A stretch of 64,000 bases of DNA, taken from assembly GCA_002368605.1 (NCBI GenBank), contig DFEB01000031.1, positions 1,938-65,937 of the forward strand, written 5' to 3'. The position numbers and the translations under genes were made by a program. Source of the DNA: Treponema sp. UBA3813 (lineage in GTDB: Bacteria > Spirochaetota > Spirochaetia > Treponematales > Treponemataceae). Positions 52,822-60,429 of this stretch are shown here, piece after piece. Every line of letters begins with the position of its first letter. The stretch's first letter is position 1. Under the pieces are notes generated by a model, which was given only the letters and a program-made list of their open reading frames with translations, was not told the DNA's origin and searched no databases.

Positions 52822-53703
52822 ATGAAAATCGTAGATATTTTGAATTCTAAGAAAGTGACGCTCTCTTTTGAGGTTTTTCCGCCTAAAAAGCAGGACGCAC
52901 TTGAATCTATAAAAAATACGGCTGTGGAACTTACCCAGCTCAAACCAGACTTTATCAGCGTGACTTTTGGCGCAGGCGGCTCGACTCAGGGCTACACGGC
53001 AGACATTGCTCAGGCCATTGAGTCTCAGGGAACGACGGCACTCGCTCATCTTACCTGCGTGCGCTCGACTACAGATGCACTCAATCATATAATCAATAAT
53101 CTTAAAGCCAAGGGAATTTCAAATGTGCTTGCCTTGCGAGGGGATTTTCCAAAAGATTCAGTTGAAGGCGAAAATATTTTCCCGTCGGGATTTTCTCATG
53201 CAAGCGACTTGGTTCCCCTGCTCAAAAAAGAAGGATTTTGCGTGGGCGGAGCCTGCTACCCGGAAGGCCACCCCGAAAGCGCAAACCGCGACGCTGACAT
53301 CGAAAACTTAAAGCACAAAGTCGAAGCGGGAGTTGATTTTTTGACTACCCAGCTATTCTTTGACAACGACATGCTCTACTCTTTCCTCTACCGCTTGCAA
53401 TCGGCGGGAATCCATGTTCCGGTCTTGGCGGGAATCATGCCAATCACCAACGCCGCACAGGTCAGCCGTATGGTGGACTTATCAAATGCCTACATTCCAC
53501 GAAAACTCATGGCAATCTGCGACCGCTTCCGAAACAGCCCGGAGGCAATGAAACAAGCCGGAATCGCCTACGCCACCGACCAAATCATCGATTTAATCTC
53601 CAACGGCGTGCGTGGAATCCACATCTACACCATGAACAAGCCCGAAATCGCGCGGGCAATCATCAGCAATGTGAATGAGATTATCAGTGCAACGAATTTG
53701 TAA
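52822..53703 (+). CDS. metF: Methylenetetrahydrofolate reductase
   Basis: 293 residues. LSFEVFPPKK, SVTFGAGGST and GGACYPEGHPES with FFDND are MetF motifs; the TIM-barrel binds FAD. It reduces methylene-THF to methyl-THF, in methionine synthesis or acetogenic one-carbon flow. TATAAT (52810-52815) is 6 nt before the ATG and no ribosome binding site is present, so the mRNA is probably leaderless. Works with folD in the window. Confidence 0.95.
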   Translation: MKIVDILNSKKVTLSFEVFPPKKQDALESIKNTAVELTQLKPDFISVTFGAGGSTQGYTADIAQAIESQGTTALAHLTCVRSTTDALNHIINNLKAKGISNVLALRGDFPKDSVEGENIFPSGFSHASDLVPLLKKEGFCVGGACYPEGHPESANRDADIENLKHKVEAGVDFLTTQLFFDNDMLYSFLYRLQSAGIHVPVLAGIMPITNAAQVSRMVDLSNAYIPRKLMAICDRFRNSPEAMKQAGIAYATDQIIDLISNGVRGIHIYTMNKPEIARAIISNVNEIISATNL

Positions 53704-53738
53704 AGCACTATAAATAGTTCCCTTAGGATTCGGCAGCT

Positions 53739-54896
53739 ATGGAAATGACAGTAGACTTATTTGACAGCATCATAAATACTTCACAAGACTGTGTTTTCTG
53801 GAAGGACAAAAACAGGAGATTTCTTGGCGTAAACCAGGCTTTTTTGGATTTTTACGGATTCGAATCAGAAGATGTGCTCTTAGGCAAAAATGATGAGGAA
53901 ATGGGCTGGCATTCTGATCCAGAGCCTTTTAAGCAAGACGAACTGCGGGTTTTAGCCGGTAAAAGCACTTACAAAGTACAGGGGAAATGCATCATCCGTG
54001 GCGAAGAGCGGGACATTATCGCTTCAAAGCGGCCTCTTTATAACGGAGACGAAATCGTCGGACTCGTGGGCAGCTTCGTTGACATTACCGATGTAATCCG
54101 CCGCAAAGAGAAAAACGACGGCTCGCAAGTCCTTTACACCATAGACAAGCTCAGGAAATACAGCTTTTTCGACAAGATAATCGACGAGATTAGCCTTGAG
54201 GAAATCCTTGACCCGCTCACAGGAATTTTGTCGCGCGCATATTCCATGAAGTTTGTCCACTCCCTTATCGCAGAAAAAATTCCCTTCACATTCACAATCA
54301 TCGATTTGGATAATTTCAAATTCATTAACGACACTTATGGACATACGGCCGGAGACAAGGTGCTTGCGTCCATTTCCAAAAGCCTTGCTGAATTTACAGA
54401 CGGCTTTGCCCTTGCGGGAAGATTCGGCGGAGACGAGCTTCTCCTGATAGATTTAAAAAATATCACCACAAACGAGAAAAGCGCTTTTTTTGAAAATCTT
54501 TATGGCAAATCAAACACATTGAGAAAAGAAATTTTCTTTGAAAACGGAGCGGCATTCGTTACGGGAACATCCGGCTGCGCGTCATTTCCAAAAGATTCCG
54601 ATAATTTCTCTGATTTATTCGGCCTGATTGATAAAATGCTCTATCTTGGGAAAAATCTTGGCCGCAACTGCTATAAAGTCTATGAAGAAGAAAAACACAA
54701 ATATGTGGAAATCCGTAAGATAGCCAAAAACGGCATATTCAAGAATATGTACAAATTGAGGACTGACATCGAATCAGAAACAGGTTTTGAAAACAAATTG
54801 TCAAAAGTCATGCCGCAGATTAGCGAAATTCTGAAAGTTCCTGATTTTTACTATGTCACTTCTGACGGAAAAATGCGCGGTAAACCGCAGCCTTAG
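53739..54896 (+). CDS. PAS-GGDEF diguanylate cyclase
   Basis: 385 residues, no membrane helix. An N-terminal PAS domain (DSIINTSQDCVFWKDKNRRF; 10-120) precedes a GGDEF domain (LDPLTGILSRAYSMKFVH; IDLDNFKFINDTYGHTAGD). The active site reads RFGGDELLLI, so the signature is GGDEL, which is usually active. No RxxD inhibitory site is clear. The C-terminal 60 residues are not recognised. It makes cyclic di-GMP, a motility signal in treponemes. Ligand unknown. Confidence 0.88.
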   Translation: MEMTVDLFDSIINTSQDCVFWKDKNRRFLGVNQAFLDFYGFESEDVLLGKNDEEMGWHSDPEPFKQDELRVLAGKSTYKVQGKCIIRGEERDIIASKRPLYNGDEIVGLVGSFVDITDVIRRKEKNDGSQVLYTIDKLRKYSFFDKIIDEISLEEILDPLTGILSRAYSMKFVHSLIAEKIPFTFTIIDLDNFKFINDTYGHTAGDKVLASISKSLAEFTDGFALAGRFGGDELLLIDLKNITTNEKSAFFENLYGKSNTLRKEIFFENGAAFVTGTSGCASFPKDSDNFSDLFGLIDKMLYLGKNLGRNCYKVYEEEKHKYVEIRKIAKNGIFKNMYKLRTDIESETGFENKLSKVMPQISEILKVPDFYYVTSDGKMRGKPQP

Positions 54897-55030
54897 AATC
54901 TGGCAGGAAAACGAATGCGCGATTCTTTATTATCTTGCCGAGCTTTTGTCCGATGATTTATAGGCTCGCATTTATTTCTCGAAAGGATTAGAAAAAAAAC
55001 GGTCAGCAGGGAAGTCTTAGCGCGTTGGTG

Positions 55031-55807
55031 TTATTTCGACTTTCTGACAACACGAAAGCCTATGCAGCCAAAATCTACCATTCTTTCCTGCGGCTCAAGG
55101 CCTTCACGATTTGCAATACGACAGTAATAGTCATAAATATAGGGTGAGCCACTTCGTAAAACTTTTCTATCGCCAAGAGTTGGACCGCAAGGATTTGTCT
55201 CAGCCCTATTTGAATAGTCGTCTTTCCAATCCCAACACCATTCTCCAGCATTTCCACTCATATCGTAAAGACCTAAATCATTAGGTTCTTTTGTAGCGAC
55301 TTTATGTGGCTGCCCATCACTGTTTTCATTATACCAAGCAACTTTGTTTATGTTGTCGCTTCCACTATACTCATAATTTTTTTTGTGAATTCCACCACGA
55401 GCCGCATATTCCCATTCAGCCTCTGTCGGTAAACGATAACCGTTTGCATCCTTATTCCAAGTAACACCATTTTCAGTAACCTTGTAACACGGCATAAGTC
55501 CTTCTGATGTACTCCATTTATTGCAGAAAGTAATTGCATCAAACCAGCTTACATGAGTTACTGGATATTTATTTCCGATAATTTTAGATGGATTATCACC
55601 CATTACCTTTTCATACAGTTCCTGAGTAACCTCTGTTTTCATCATATAAAAACTGCTCACGGTTACAGAATGAATAGGAAGTTCATCCTCATCGCCATTT
55701 TTACTACCCATTAGGAAAGTACCGCCTTCAATAGCAATAAATTCCACAGAACCAGAATTACACGATACAAAAAAAATCATCAATAACAAATAAAATAATT
55801 TTCTCAT
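55031..55807 (-). CDS. SUMF1/FGE-fold lipoprotein
   Basis: 258 residues. Lipobox MIFFVSCNSGS. GGTFLMGSKNGDEDELPIHSV, RLPTEAEWEYAARGG, NAGEWCWDW and a GCIGFRVVRKS end are the formylglycine-generating-enzyme family pattern. The family includes true sulfatase activators and, in treponemes, many surface proteins without that activity; the copper cysteines of FGE are not evident. Last gene of a five-gene operon; its ATG overlaps the FRG stop by 4 bp. Confidence 0.85.
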   Translation of the reverse strand: MRKLFYLLLMIFFVSCNSGSVEFIAIEGGTFLMGSKNGDEDELPIHSVTVSSFYMMKTEVTQELYEKVMGDNPSKIIGNKYPVTHVSWFDAITFCNKWSTSEGLMPCYKVTENGVTWNKDANGYRLPTEAEWEYAARGGIHKKNYEYSGSDNINKVAWYNENSDGQPHKVATKEPNDLGLYDMSGNAGEWCWDWKDDYSNRAETNPCGPTLGDRKVLRSGSPYIYDYYCRIANREGLEPQERMVDFGCIGFRVVRKSK

Positions 55808-56961
55808 ATATTTATCCTCTCATTAATTTCATTCGCAACACAATCCATATCAGGATAGATAAAATCCTCGGTAATATTGAATCTAGAAAGCTCCCTCACA
55901 ATTTCGTCTTTTCGTTCGGGAGGAATCAGCACAACTTGTTGGACACCATCTTTTTTGTAAAATATTCTTCGTAAATTAAATGGGTCAATATCAAAAATTT
56001 TGCAGGTGTTTTTACCAGAATATGGCTTTATTTTTCCGAACTTTAACTCCCACGAGTTATTAACAAAAAGATTTCCCCATTTCGGATTATCCAATACATC
56101 ATGAAAATTAATATACTCATTTTCAAGGAGATACTTCGTCAAATTATTTGCATTCTTTTCTTGTCCGTTGATTTCCAGAACCTCATTCGCATTTACAATG
56201 ATGAATGCCCCCTGCTGATTTTTTATGCGTGGATTATTTTGCGGGACACGAACAATTACAGAGCGACGAATAATATCACGCAACTGAATAAATTTTTCAT
56301 CGTGCATATAATTTCTGTCTTTTTTCCATTCCATGCCAAGTTCCCATAGGTTGAATTCTTTTTTCATAAAAGCTGTACTTGAAATAATACTTACAGTTGA
56401 ACTATGGATTTGTTTTAGATCATAGGGCTTTTTCTCGTTTTCTTCGTCAGGGTCTTTAAAAATGGTTATTTCTCCCCATTCAGATTTTTCTGATTCGCGG
56501 TTCGTATTGAATTTTTTCATTGGTGAGCAGGCAAAATACAAGGCTGCCAGCGGGTTTTCGGAAATATCGAGTGCACGAGTTCCTAATCCGTAATGCTGCA
56601 TCAAAACGAGACGAGCCATGTCATTCTCACAAGAATTGAGTTCATTTGAAAAGCGGCGTTCAAAAGACTCTATCATTCGCCGTTCATTTGCGGGATTCTT
56701 TCTAAGCGAACTGGGATTAATCAAATAATTAGCATTGCCCTGCCCACGATAAAAAACTGGATTTTCATAACTTGATTCAAGCGTACTGATAAAATCTATA
56801 TAATCCCGCAAGCAAGTAATAACCTTTGGCTTTACGCTCAAATCATTATCGACTTTCACTACTTTTTCAAGATTTTTATAATCATTCTGCGAAACTTTAT
56901 TTTCATAGGAGCCGTAGCCTTTGAGTCGCAATGCTTTATCAAAATCTGATACTTTAGTCAT
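55804..56961 (-). CDS. FRG-domain protein
   Basis: 385 residues from the ATG at 56961, which overlaps the preceding stop. FYRGQGNANYLINPSSLRK and LMQHYGLGTRALDISENPLAALYFACS are the FRG-domain signature, whose role is unknown. It has a long C-terminal part (KNQQGAFIIVNANEV...) and no signal peptide, so it is cytosolic. It is fourth in the operon, translationally coupled on both sides. AT-rich, unlike the core genes. Confidence 0.85.
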   Translation of the reverse strand: MTKVSDFDKALRLKGYGSYENKVSQNDYKNLEKVVKVDNDLSVKPKVITCLRDYIDFISTLESSYENPVFYRGQGNANYLINPSSLRKNPANERRMIESFERRFSNELNSCENDMARLVLMQHYGLGTRALDISENPLAALYFACSPMKKFNTNRESEKSEWGEITIFKDPDEENEKKPYDLKQIHSSTVSIISSTAFMKKEFNLWELGMEWKKDRNYMHDEKFIQLRDIIRRSVIVRVPQNNPRIKNQQGAFIIVNANEVLEINGQEKNANNLTKYLLENEYINFHDVLDNPKWGNLFVNNSWELKFGKIKPYSGKNTCKIFDIDPFNLRRIFYKKDGVQQVVLIPPERKDEIVRELSRFNITEDFIYPDMDCVANEINERINI

Positions 56962-57523
56962 CGATAAACCTATACCCATATTCACGAGCAAATCGCTCAA
57001 GTCCTGAATTCTTTTTTCCTACAAAAGTAAGTGACTCAGGGCAATCCTCAAATGGATTCTCAGTAAAATCAATTTCTTCAGCAAAAGAAACAAAACTGCG
57101 CAGGACAGAGCATCCCGAAAATGCACCTTTTTCAATAATGAGTTTTTTACACTCTGGCAAAACAATAGTGCTAATGTTTTTACATTCTGAAAATGCAAAT
57201 GCTTCTATTGCAAATTTGTCTGTTTTTGAAATAGAAATATTTTTAACAATCGACTTTTCTTCTTCCCTAGATTTCTTATTGCTTAAATTACAGCAGCAAA
57301 AAAGATTCAAATCTTCACAGTTTGCAAAGGCTTCTCTTTTGACAATTTTTAGTTCGTTATCAAAAAATATTTTTTCAAGCCCTGTCACATTTTTAAATGC
57401 ACTTGCTGAAATAGTGTTTATTTTCTCAAATTTTAATTCCCAAGTTTCTTTGTCTTGAGAGTCATAAAAATTAAAGATAAAATGCTTCAAATCACCATCT
57501 TTTTCTACATACACAGGTTTCAT
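56954..57523 (-). CDS. Short BspA-type leucine-rich repeat protein, cytosolic
   Basis: 189 residues, no signal. It carries LRR_5-like units (ISASAFKNVTGLEKIFF; VKREAFANCEDLNLF; IEAFAFSECKNISTIV; IEKGAFSGCSVL) in four or five repeats. It resembles the neighbouring BspA lipoprotein but has a different start and may be its cytosolic partner. GGGGG precedes the ATG; its end overlaps the FRG start. Confidence 0.75.
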   Translation of the reverse strand: MKPVYVEKDGDLKHFIFNFYDSQDKETWELKFEKINTISASAFKNVTGLEKIFFDNELKIVKREAFANCEDLNLFCCCNLSNKKSREEEKSIVKNISISKTDKFAIEAFAFSECKNISTIVLPECKKLIIEKGAFSGCSVLRSFVSFAEEIDFTENPFEDCPESLTFVGKKNSGLERFAREYGYRFIDD

Positions 57524-57534
57524 GATGTTGCCCC

Positions 57535-58887
57535 CTATTTATTCCAAGCATAGATTTTTCCGCCGTGATTGATAGTTTTAAGATTTGGACATTTTTTAAA
57601 TATATATTTCAAATCTTCATATGGAATATCCTTAGGAACTGTCGCACTTTTCAAATTAGTACATTCACTAAAAGCATCTTCACAGATTTCCGTCACAGAA
57701 TTTGGGATCACAACTTTTTCAAGTGACTTACAGCCTTCAAAAGCACCGCGTCCTATTTCCGTCACAGAATTTGGGATTTCAATTTCTTTAAGTGACTTAC
57801 AGCCTTCAAAAGCACGGTTACCGATTTCCAGCACAGAATCTGGAATCGCAACTTCCTTAAGTGACTCGCATCCACTAAAAACATACATTCCAATTTCCGT
57901 CACAGAATTTGGAATCACTACTTCTTTAAGTGATTCGCAATCGGCAAAAGCATGGTCACCGATTTCCGTAACAGAATTTGGAATCGCAACTTTTTCAAGT
58001 GACTTGCATCTGTAAAAAGCCCAGGCATCGATTTTTGTTACAGAATTTGGAATTATTATCTCTCTGCTTTCACAGGCATAAACATAAAATAATATGGTTT
58101 TATCCTTGTTGTATAAAATACCGTCAGAACAAGTTAAACTCGGATTTTTTTTTGAAATACTTATAGTCTTTAATGACTCGCATCCGGAAAATGCACTGCC
58201 ACTAATTTCCGTCACAGAATTTGGGATTACAACTTTTTCAAGTGACTTGCATCCACTAAAAGCACTGTATCCTATTTCCGTCACAGAATTTGGAATCACA
58301 ACTTTTTCAAGTGACTTGCATCCACTAAAAGCACTGTATCCTATTTCCGTCACAGAATTTGGAATCACTACTTCTTTAAGAGACACACATCTGAAAAAAG
58401 CACCGTGTCCTATTTCCGTCACAGAATTTGGGATCACAACTTTTTCAAGTGACTTACAGCCTTCAAAAGCACTGTATCCTATTTCCGTCACAGAATTTGG
58501 AATCACTACTTCTTTAAGTGATTCGCAATAGGCAAAAGCATGGTCACCGATTTCCATCGTGGTCTTAGGAAGACTTATACCAACGACCGCATCTGTAACA
58601 ACTGCATCTATATATAGAGTTATGGGTTTAAAACTACTACTTTTAATTCTAGAAAGATCCAGAAAGATTTTGACATCTTTGTCGTCTGGTTCCATGTCTG
58701 AATCAAAATCTTTCCAGTCCCCCGTTACAACAAGCAGCGTATCTTCTGTCAGGTTTTTAATTACCTCGCCTGCCTTTTCAGCAGAAACCGTAATCTTTTT
58801 ACCGTTGAATGCAATTGTTTCATTACAACTTATAAACAAAAAGATAAATGTAAAAAACAATAGGCAAAGCTGTTTCGTGTGTTTCAT
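57535..58887 (-). CDS. BspA-like leucine-rich repeat lipoprotein
   Basis: 450 residues from the ATG at 58887 (AGGAG upstream); a longer frame has no signal. Lipobox LFISCNE. The mature part holds about twelve 23-residue repeats of the form VVIPNSVTEIG-SAF-GCKSLEK, with one interrupting unit (KNPSLTCSDGILYNKDK). Such BspA proteins are surface adhesins in oral treponemes and Tannerella; here the DNA repeat is 69 bp and nearly exact in places, so copy number may vary. Second gene of the operon. Confidence 0.88.
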   Translation of the reverse strand: MKHTKQLCLLFFTFIFLFISCNETIAFNGKKITVSAEKAGEVIKNLTEDTLLVVTGDWKDFDSDMEPDDKDVKIFLDLSRIKSSSFKPITLYIDAVVTDAVVGISLPKTTMEIGDHAFAYCESLKEVVIPNSVTEIGYSAFEGCKSLEKVVIPNSVTEIGHGAFFRCVSLKEVVIPNSVTEIGYSAFSGCKSLEKVVIPNSVTEIGYSAFSGCKSLEKVVIPNSVTEISGSAFSGCESLKTISISKKNPSLTCSDGILYNKDKTILFYVYACESREIIIPNSVTKIDAWAFYRCKSLEKVAIPNSVTEIGDHAFADCESLKEVVIPNSVTEIGMYVFSGCESLKEVAIPDSVLEIGNRAFEGCKSLKEIEIPNSVTEIGRGAFEGCKSLEKVVIPNSVTEICEDAFSECTNLKSATVPKDIPYEDLKYIFKKCPNLKTINHGGKIYAWNK

Positions 58888-58909
58888 AAAAAATTCTCCT
58901 TTAAATATA

Positions 58910-59395
58910 TTAGAACGCCAAATCTTTTCCACAATTAGAGCAACTTGAAGCAAACTCAGAAGAAACCATTTTGTAACAATACGGACAATAATATCTGCCG
59001 GGTTCCTCAATTTTTTCTGAAAAAATACGGGACGGAACCTTCGCAAACTGATAGCCTTCGTTTAATGTAATATTTTTTGTTACTTCTGCTCTTTTTTCCT
59101 CATTATCAGCAACTTCAGCAGGTTTAAAACTTACAGTACTAGACTTCGGTGAATTCTTATCGCTAACCAGTAAAATGGCAATCATTGCAACAAGGGGTAT
59201 AACAAAGCCAAAAAAGAACCAAGGTGCAAACCTTCTACCTTTTTCTTCTGCTTTTCGTGCAACTACAAATCCCATGATAAGATTACATATCAATCTAGAA
59301 GTAATACTTATCGCGATATTATCAACACGGTTGGCAATCGCATTAAATAAGCTAGTAGAAACAATGAAAATAACAAACATTGACATGTTATTCAT
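58910..59395 (-). CDS. Membrane protein with C-terminal zinc ribbon
   Basis: 161 residues: membrane helices in residues 1-80 (FVIFIVSTSLFNAIA; PWFFFGFVIPLVAMIAIL), a polar linker and a zinc ribbon YYCPYCYKM...SSCSNCGKDLAF (four Cys). First gene of the five-gene operon, AAGGAG before the ATG. Function unknown; the ribbon should face the cytosol or bind nucleic acid or protein. Confidence 0.7.
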   Translation of the reverse strand: MNNMSMFVIFIVSTSLFNAIANRVDNIAISITSRLICNLIMGFVVARKAEEKGRRFAPWFFFGFVIPLVAMIAILLVSDKNSPKSSTVSFKPAEVADNEEKRAEVTKNITLNEGYQFAKVPSRIFSEKIEEPGRYYCPYCYKMVSSEFASSCSNCGKDLAF

Positions 59396-59452
59396 AAAAA
59401 AAATTCTCCTTGGTATATATCTATAAGCAAATTAAATTATGCCTTTAAGGAA

Positions 59453-59481
59453 ATATTAAATCTCAATCTGTTATTTGTCAA
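59453..59481 (-). promoter_or_regulatory. Promoter of the LRR/FRG/SUMF1 operon
   Basis: On the minus strand TTGACA (59481-59476), 17 bp, TAATAT (59458-59453), start near 59446. The divergent XRE gene starts at 59534, so its product is placed to control this promoter. Confidence 0.65.
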
Positions 59482-59533
59482 ATTATTATTTTCCGTTTAG
59501 AAATAAAATATATATCAATGAGGAAATTTTAAA

Positions 59534-59860
59534 ATGACGGAAAATGAAATAAGAAACAATCTTGCAAGAAACATAAAAACCTTCAGAACAATACAGCACA
59601 TTTCACAAGCCGATCTTGCAGAACGGGCAGAAATTTCAATTCCCTTTTTATCGCAGATTGAATGCGCAAATAAATTTCCTTCACCCGCCATACTTGCGAA
59701 AATTTCAGATGCGCTTGATACTTCTGTTTCGGATTTGTTTGCGGCAAGGGAAAAGGTTAATTCCGAAAATCATAAATTTATGATAAATGCCATAAAAGCG
59801 ATTCTGGAAGGACAGGTCAAATCTTTTGAAAATTTCTGTGAGAATTATTTTGAAAAATGA
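59534..59860 (+). CDS. XRE-family helix-turn-helix regulator
   Basis: 108 residues. NIKTFRTIQHISQADLAERAEISIPFLSQIECANKFPSPAILAKISDAL is the Cro/CI-type HTH, followed by an oligomerisation helix. It is divergent from the five-gene operon and precedes the toxIN remnant. GAGGAAA lies upstream of the ATG. It may repress the operon or the toxIN locus. Confidence 0.88.
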   Translation: MTENEIRNNLARNIKTFRTIQHISQADLAERAEISIPFLSQIECANKFPSPAILAKISDALDTSVSDLFAAREKVNSENHKFMINAIKAILEGQVKSFENFCENYFEK

Positions 59861-59894
59861 AAAAAAGGTCAGCAAGTGATAAGTAACATGATAC

Positions 59895-59930
59895 TTGACA
59901 GAAAATCATAAGGCATATTATATTAAAGTT
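59895..59930 (+). promoter_or_regulatory. Promoter of the ToxI-like RNA
   Basis: TTGACA (59895-59900), 17-18 bp, TTATAT or TATATT (59918-59924). Start near 59931, at the first base of the pseudoknot segment. Confidence 0.65.
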
Positions 59931-59993
59931 ATGGGAAAGCTCCGTCCCTCAACTGGAGAATGTAAATGGCGGCTGTAACAGGTCGCCTTTTTT
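59931..59993 (+). ncRNA. ToxI-like antitoxin RNA: pseudoknot and terminator
   Basis: GGGA (59933-59936), CTCC (59940-59943), TCCC (59945-59948) and GGAG (59955-59958) interleave so that GGGA pairs with TCCC and CTCC with GGAG, an H-type pseudoknot as in type III antitoxin RNAs. The terminator GGCG/CGCC (59968-59971 and 59984-59987) with T6 follows, and the toxN remnant starts 15 bp later. Type III antitoxin RNAs usually have several tandem units; only one is seen here, so the array may be reduced too. Confidence 0.6.
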
Positions 59994-60007
59994 GTTGGAG
60001 CTTCAAT

Positions 60008-60327
60008 GTCTTACAAATTTGTAATTATACATGAAAGATTCTAAAAAGCTTTATGGAACACTTCGTTTCAATAATATGATCCCTGTCCCTGAATCCGAGA
60101 TTATAAATTACGACTTAAATGCTGAAGGTGATTTAAAATATAAACTCATAGTTTTTAATGAACTTTATTTTGTTCGTCAAAACAAAGATAAAATAGAGCA
60201 TACTGCCAAAAACCTATACGAAGCAAAAAATAATCAAGATAATCAGCCTGATGCTCAAAAGCCACTGTTGAAGATGACATTGGATTTTGCTCAATTGGAA
60301 GACTTGTGCTTAAATTTTAAAAAATAA
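60008..60327 (+). pseudogene. toxN: Truncated ToxN/AbiQ-like toxin (type III toxin-antitoxin)
   Basis: The original start with a GGAG site is at 60008 (MSYKFVIIHERF, then stop). The open frame from 60031 (98 residues) has KLYGTLRFNNMIPVPESEI and LYFVRQNKDKIEHTAKNLY, the C-terminal half of ToxN/AbiQ. About 60-70 residues with the catalytic Thr/Ser/Lys region are missing, and the two parts differ in frame. The antitoxin RNA and its terminator lie directly upstream. A toxin of this length is unlikely to cut RNA. Confidence 0.65.
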
Positions 60328-60372
60328 TTTTTTTTGTAATTAATAAACAGATAAACAGCCTAACCACCTAAC

Positions 60373-60421
60373 TAAAAAACCGGTCACTAGGCGTTTCACC
60401 CACTGACCGGTCGTTTTTTTT
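60373..60421. terminator. Bidirectional terminator between the toxN remnant and ppdK
   Basis: accggtca (60379-60386) pairs with tgaccggt (60404-60411), with A and T runs on both sides. It can end ppdK mRNA from the minus strand and toxN mRNA from the plus strand. Confidence 0.85.
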
Positions 60422-60429
60422 GCAATCCG

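Noticed and set aside
55031..55807. SUMF1 gene as a diversity-generating retroelement target
   Set aside because: The fold is that of known targets, but no reverse transcriptase, template repeat or variable repeat is in the window.
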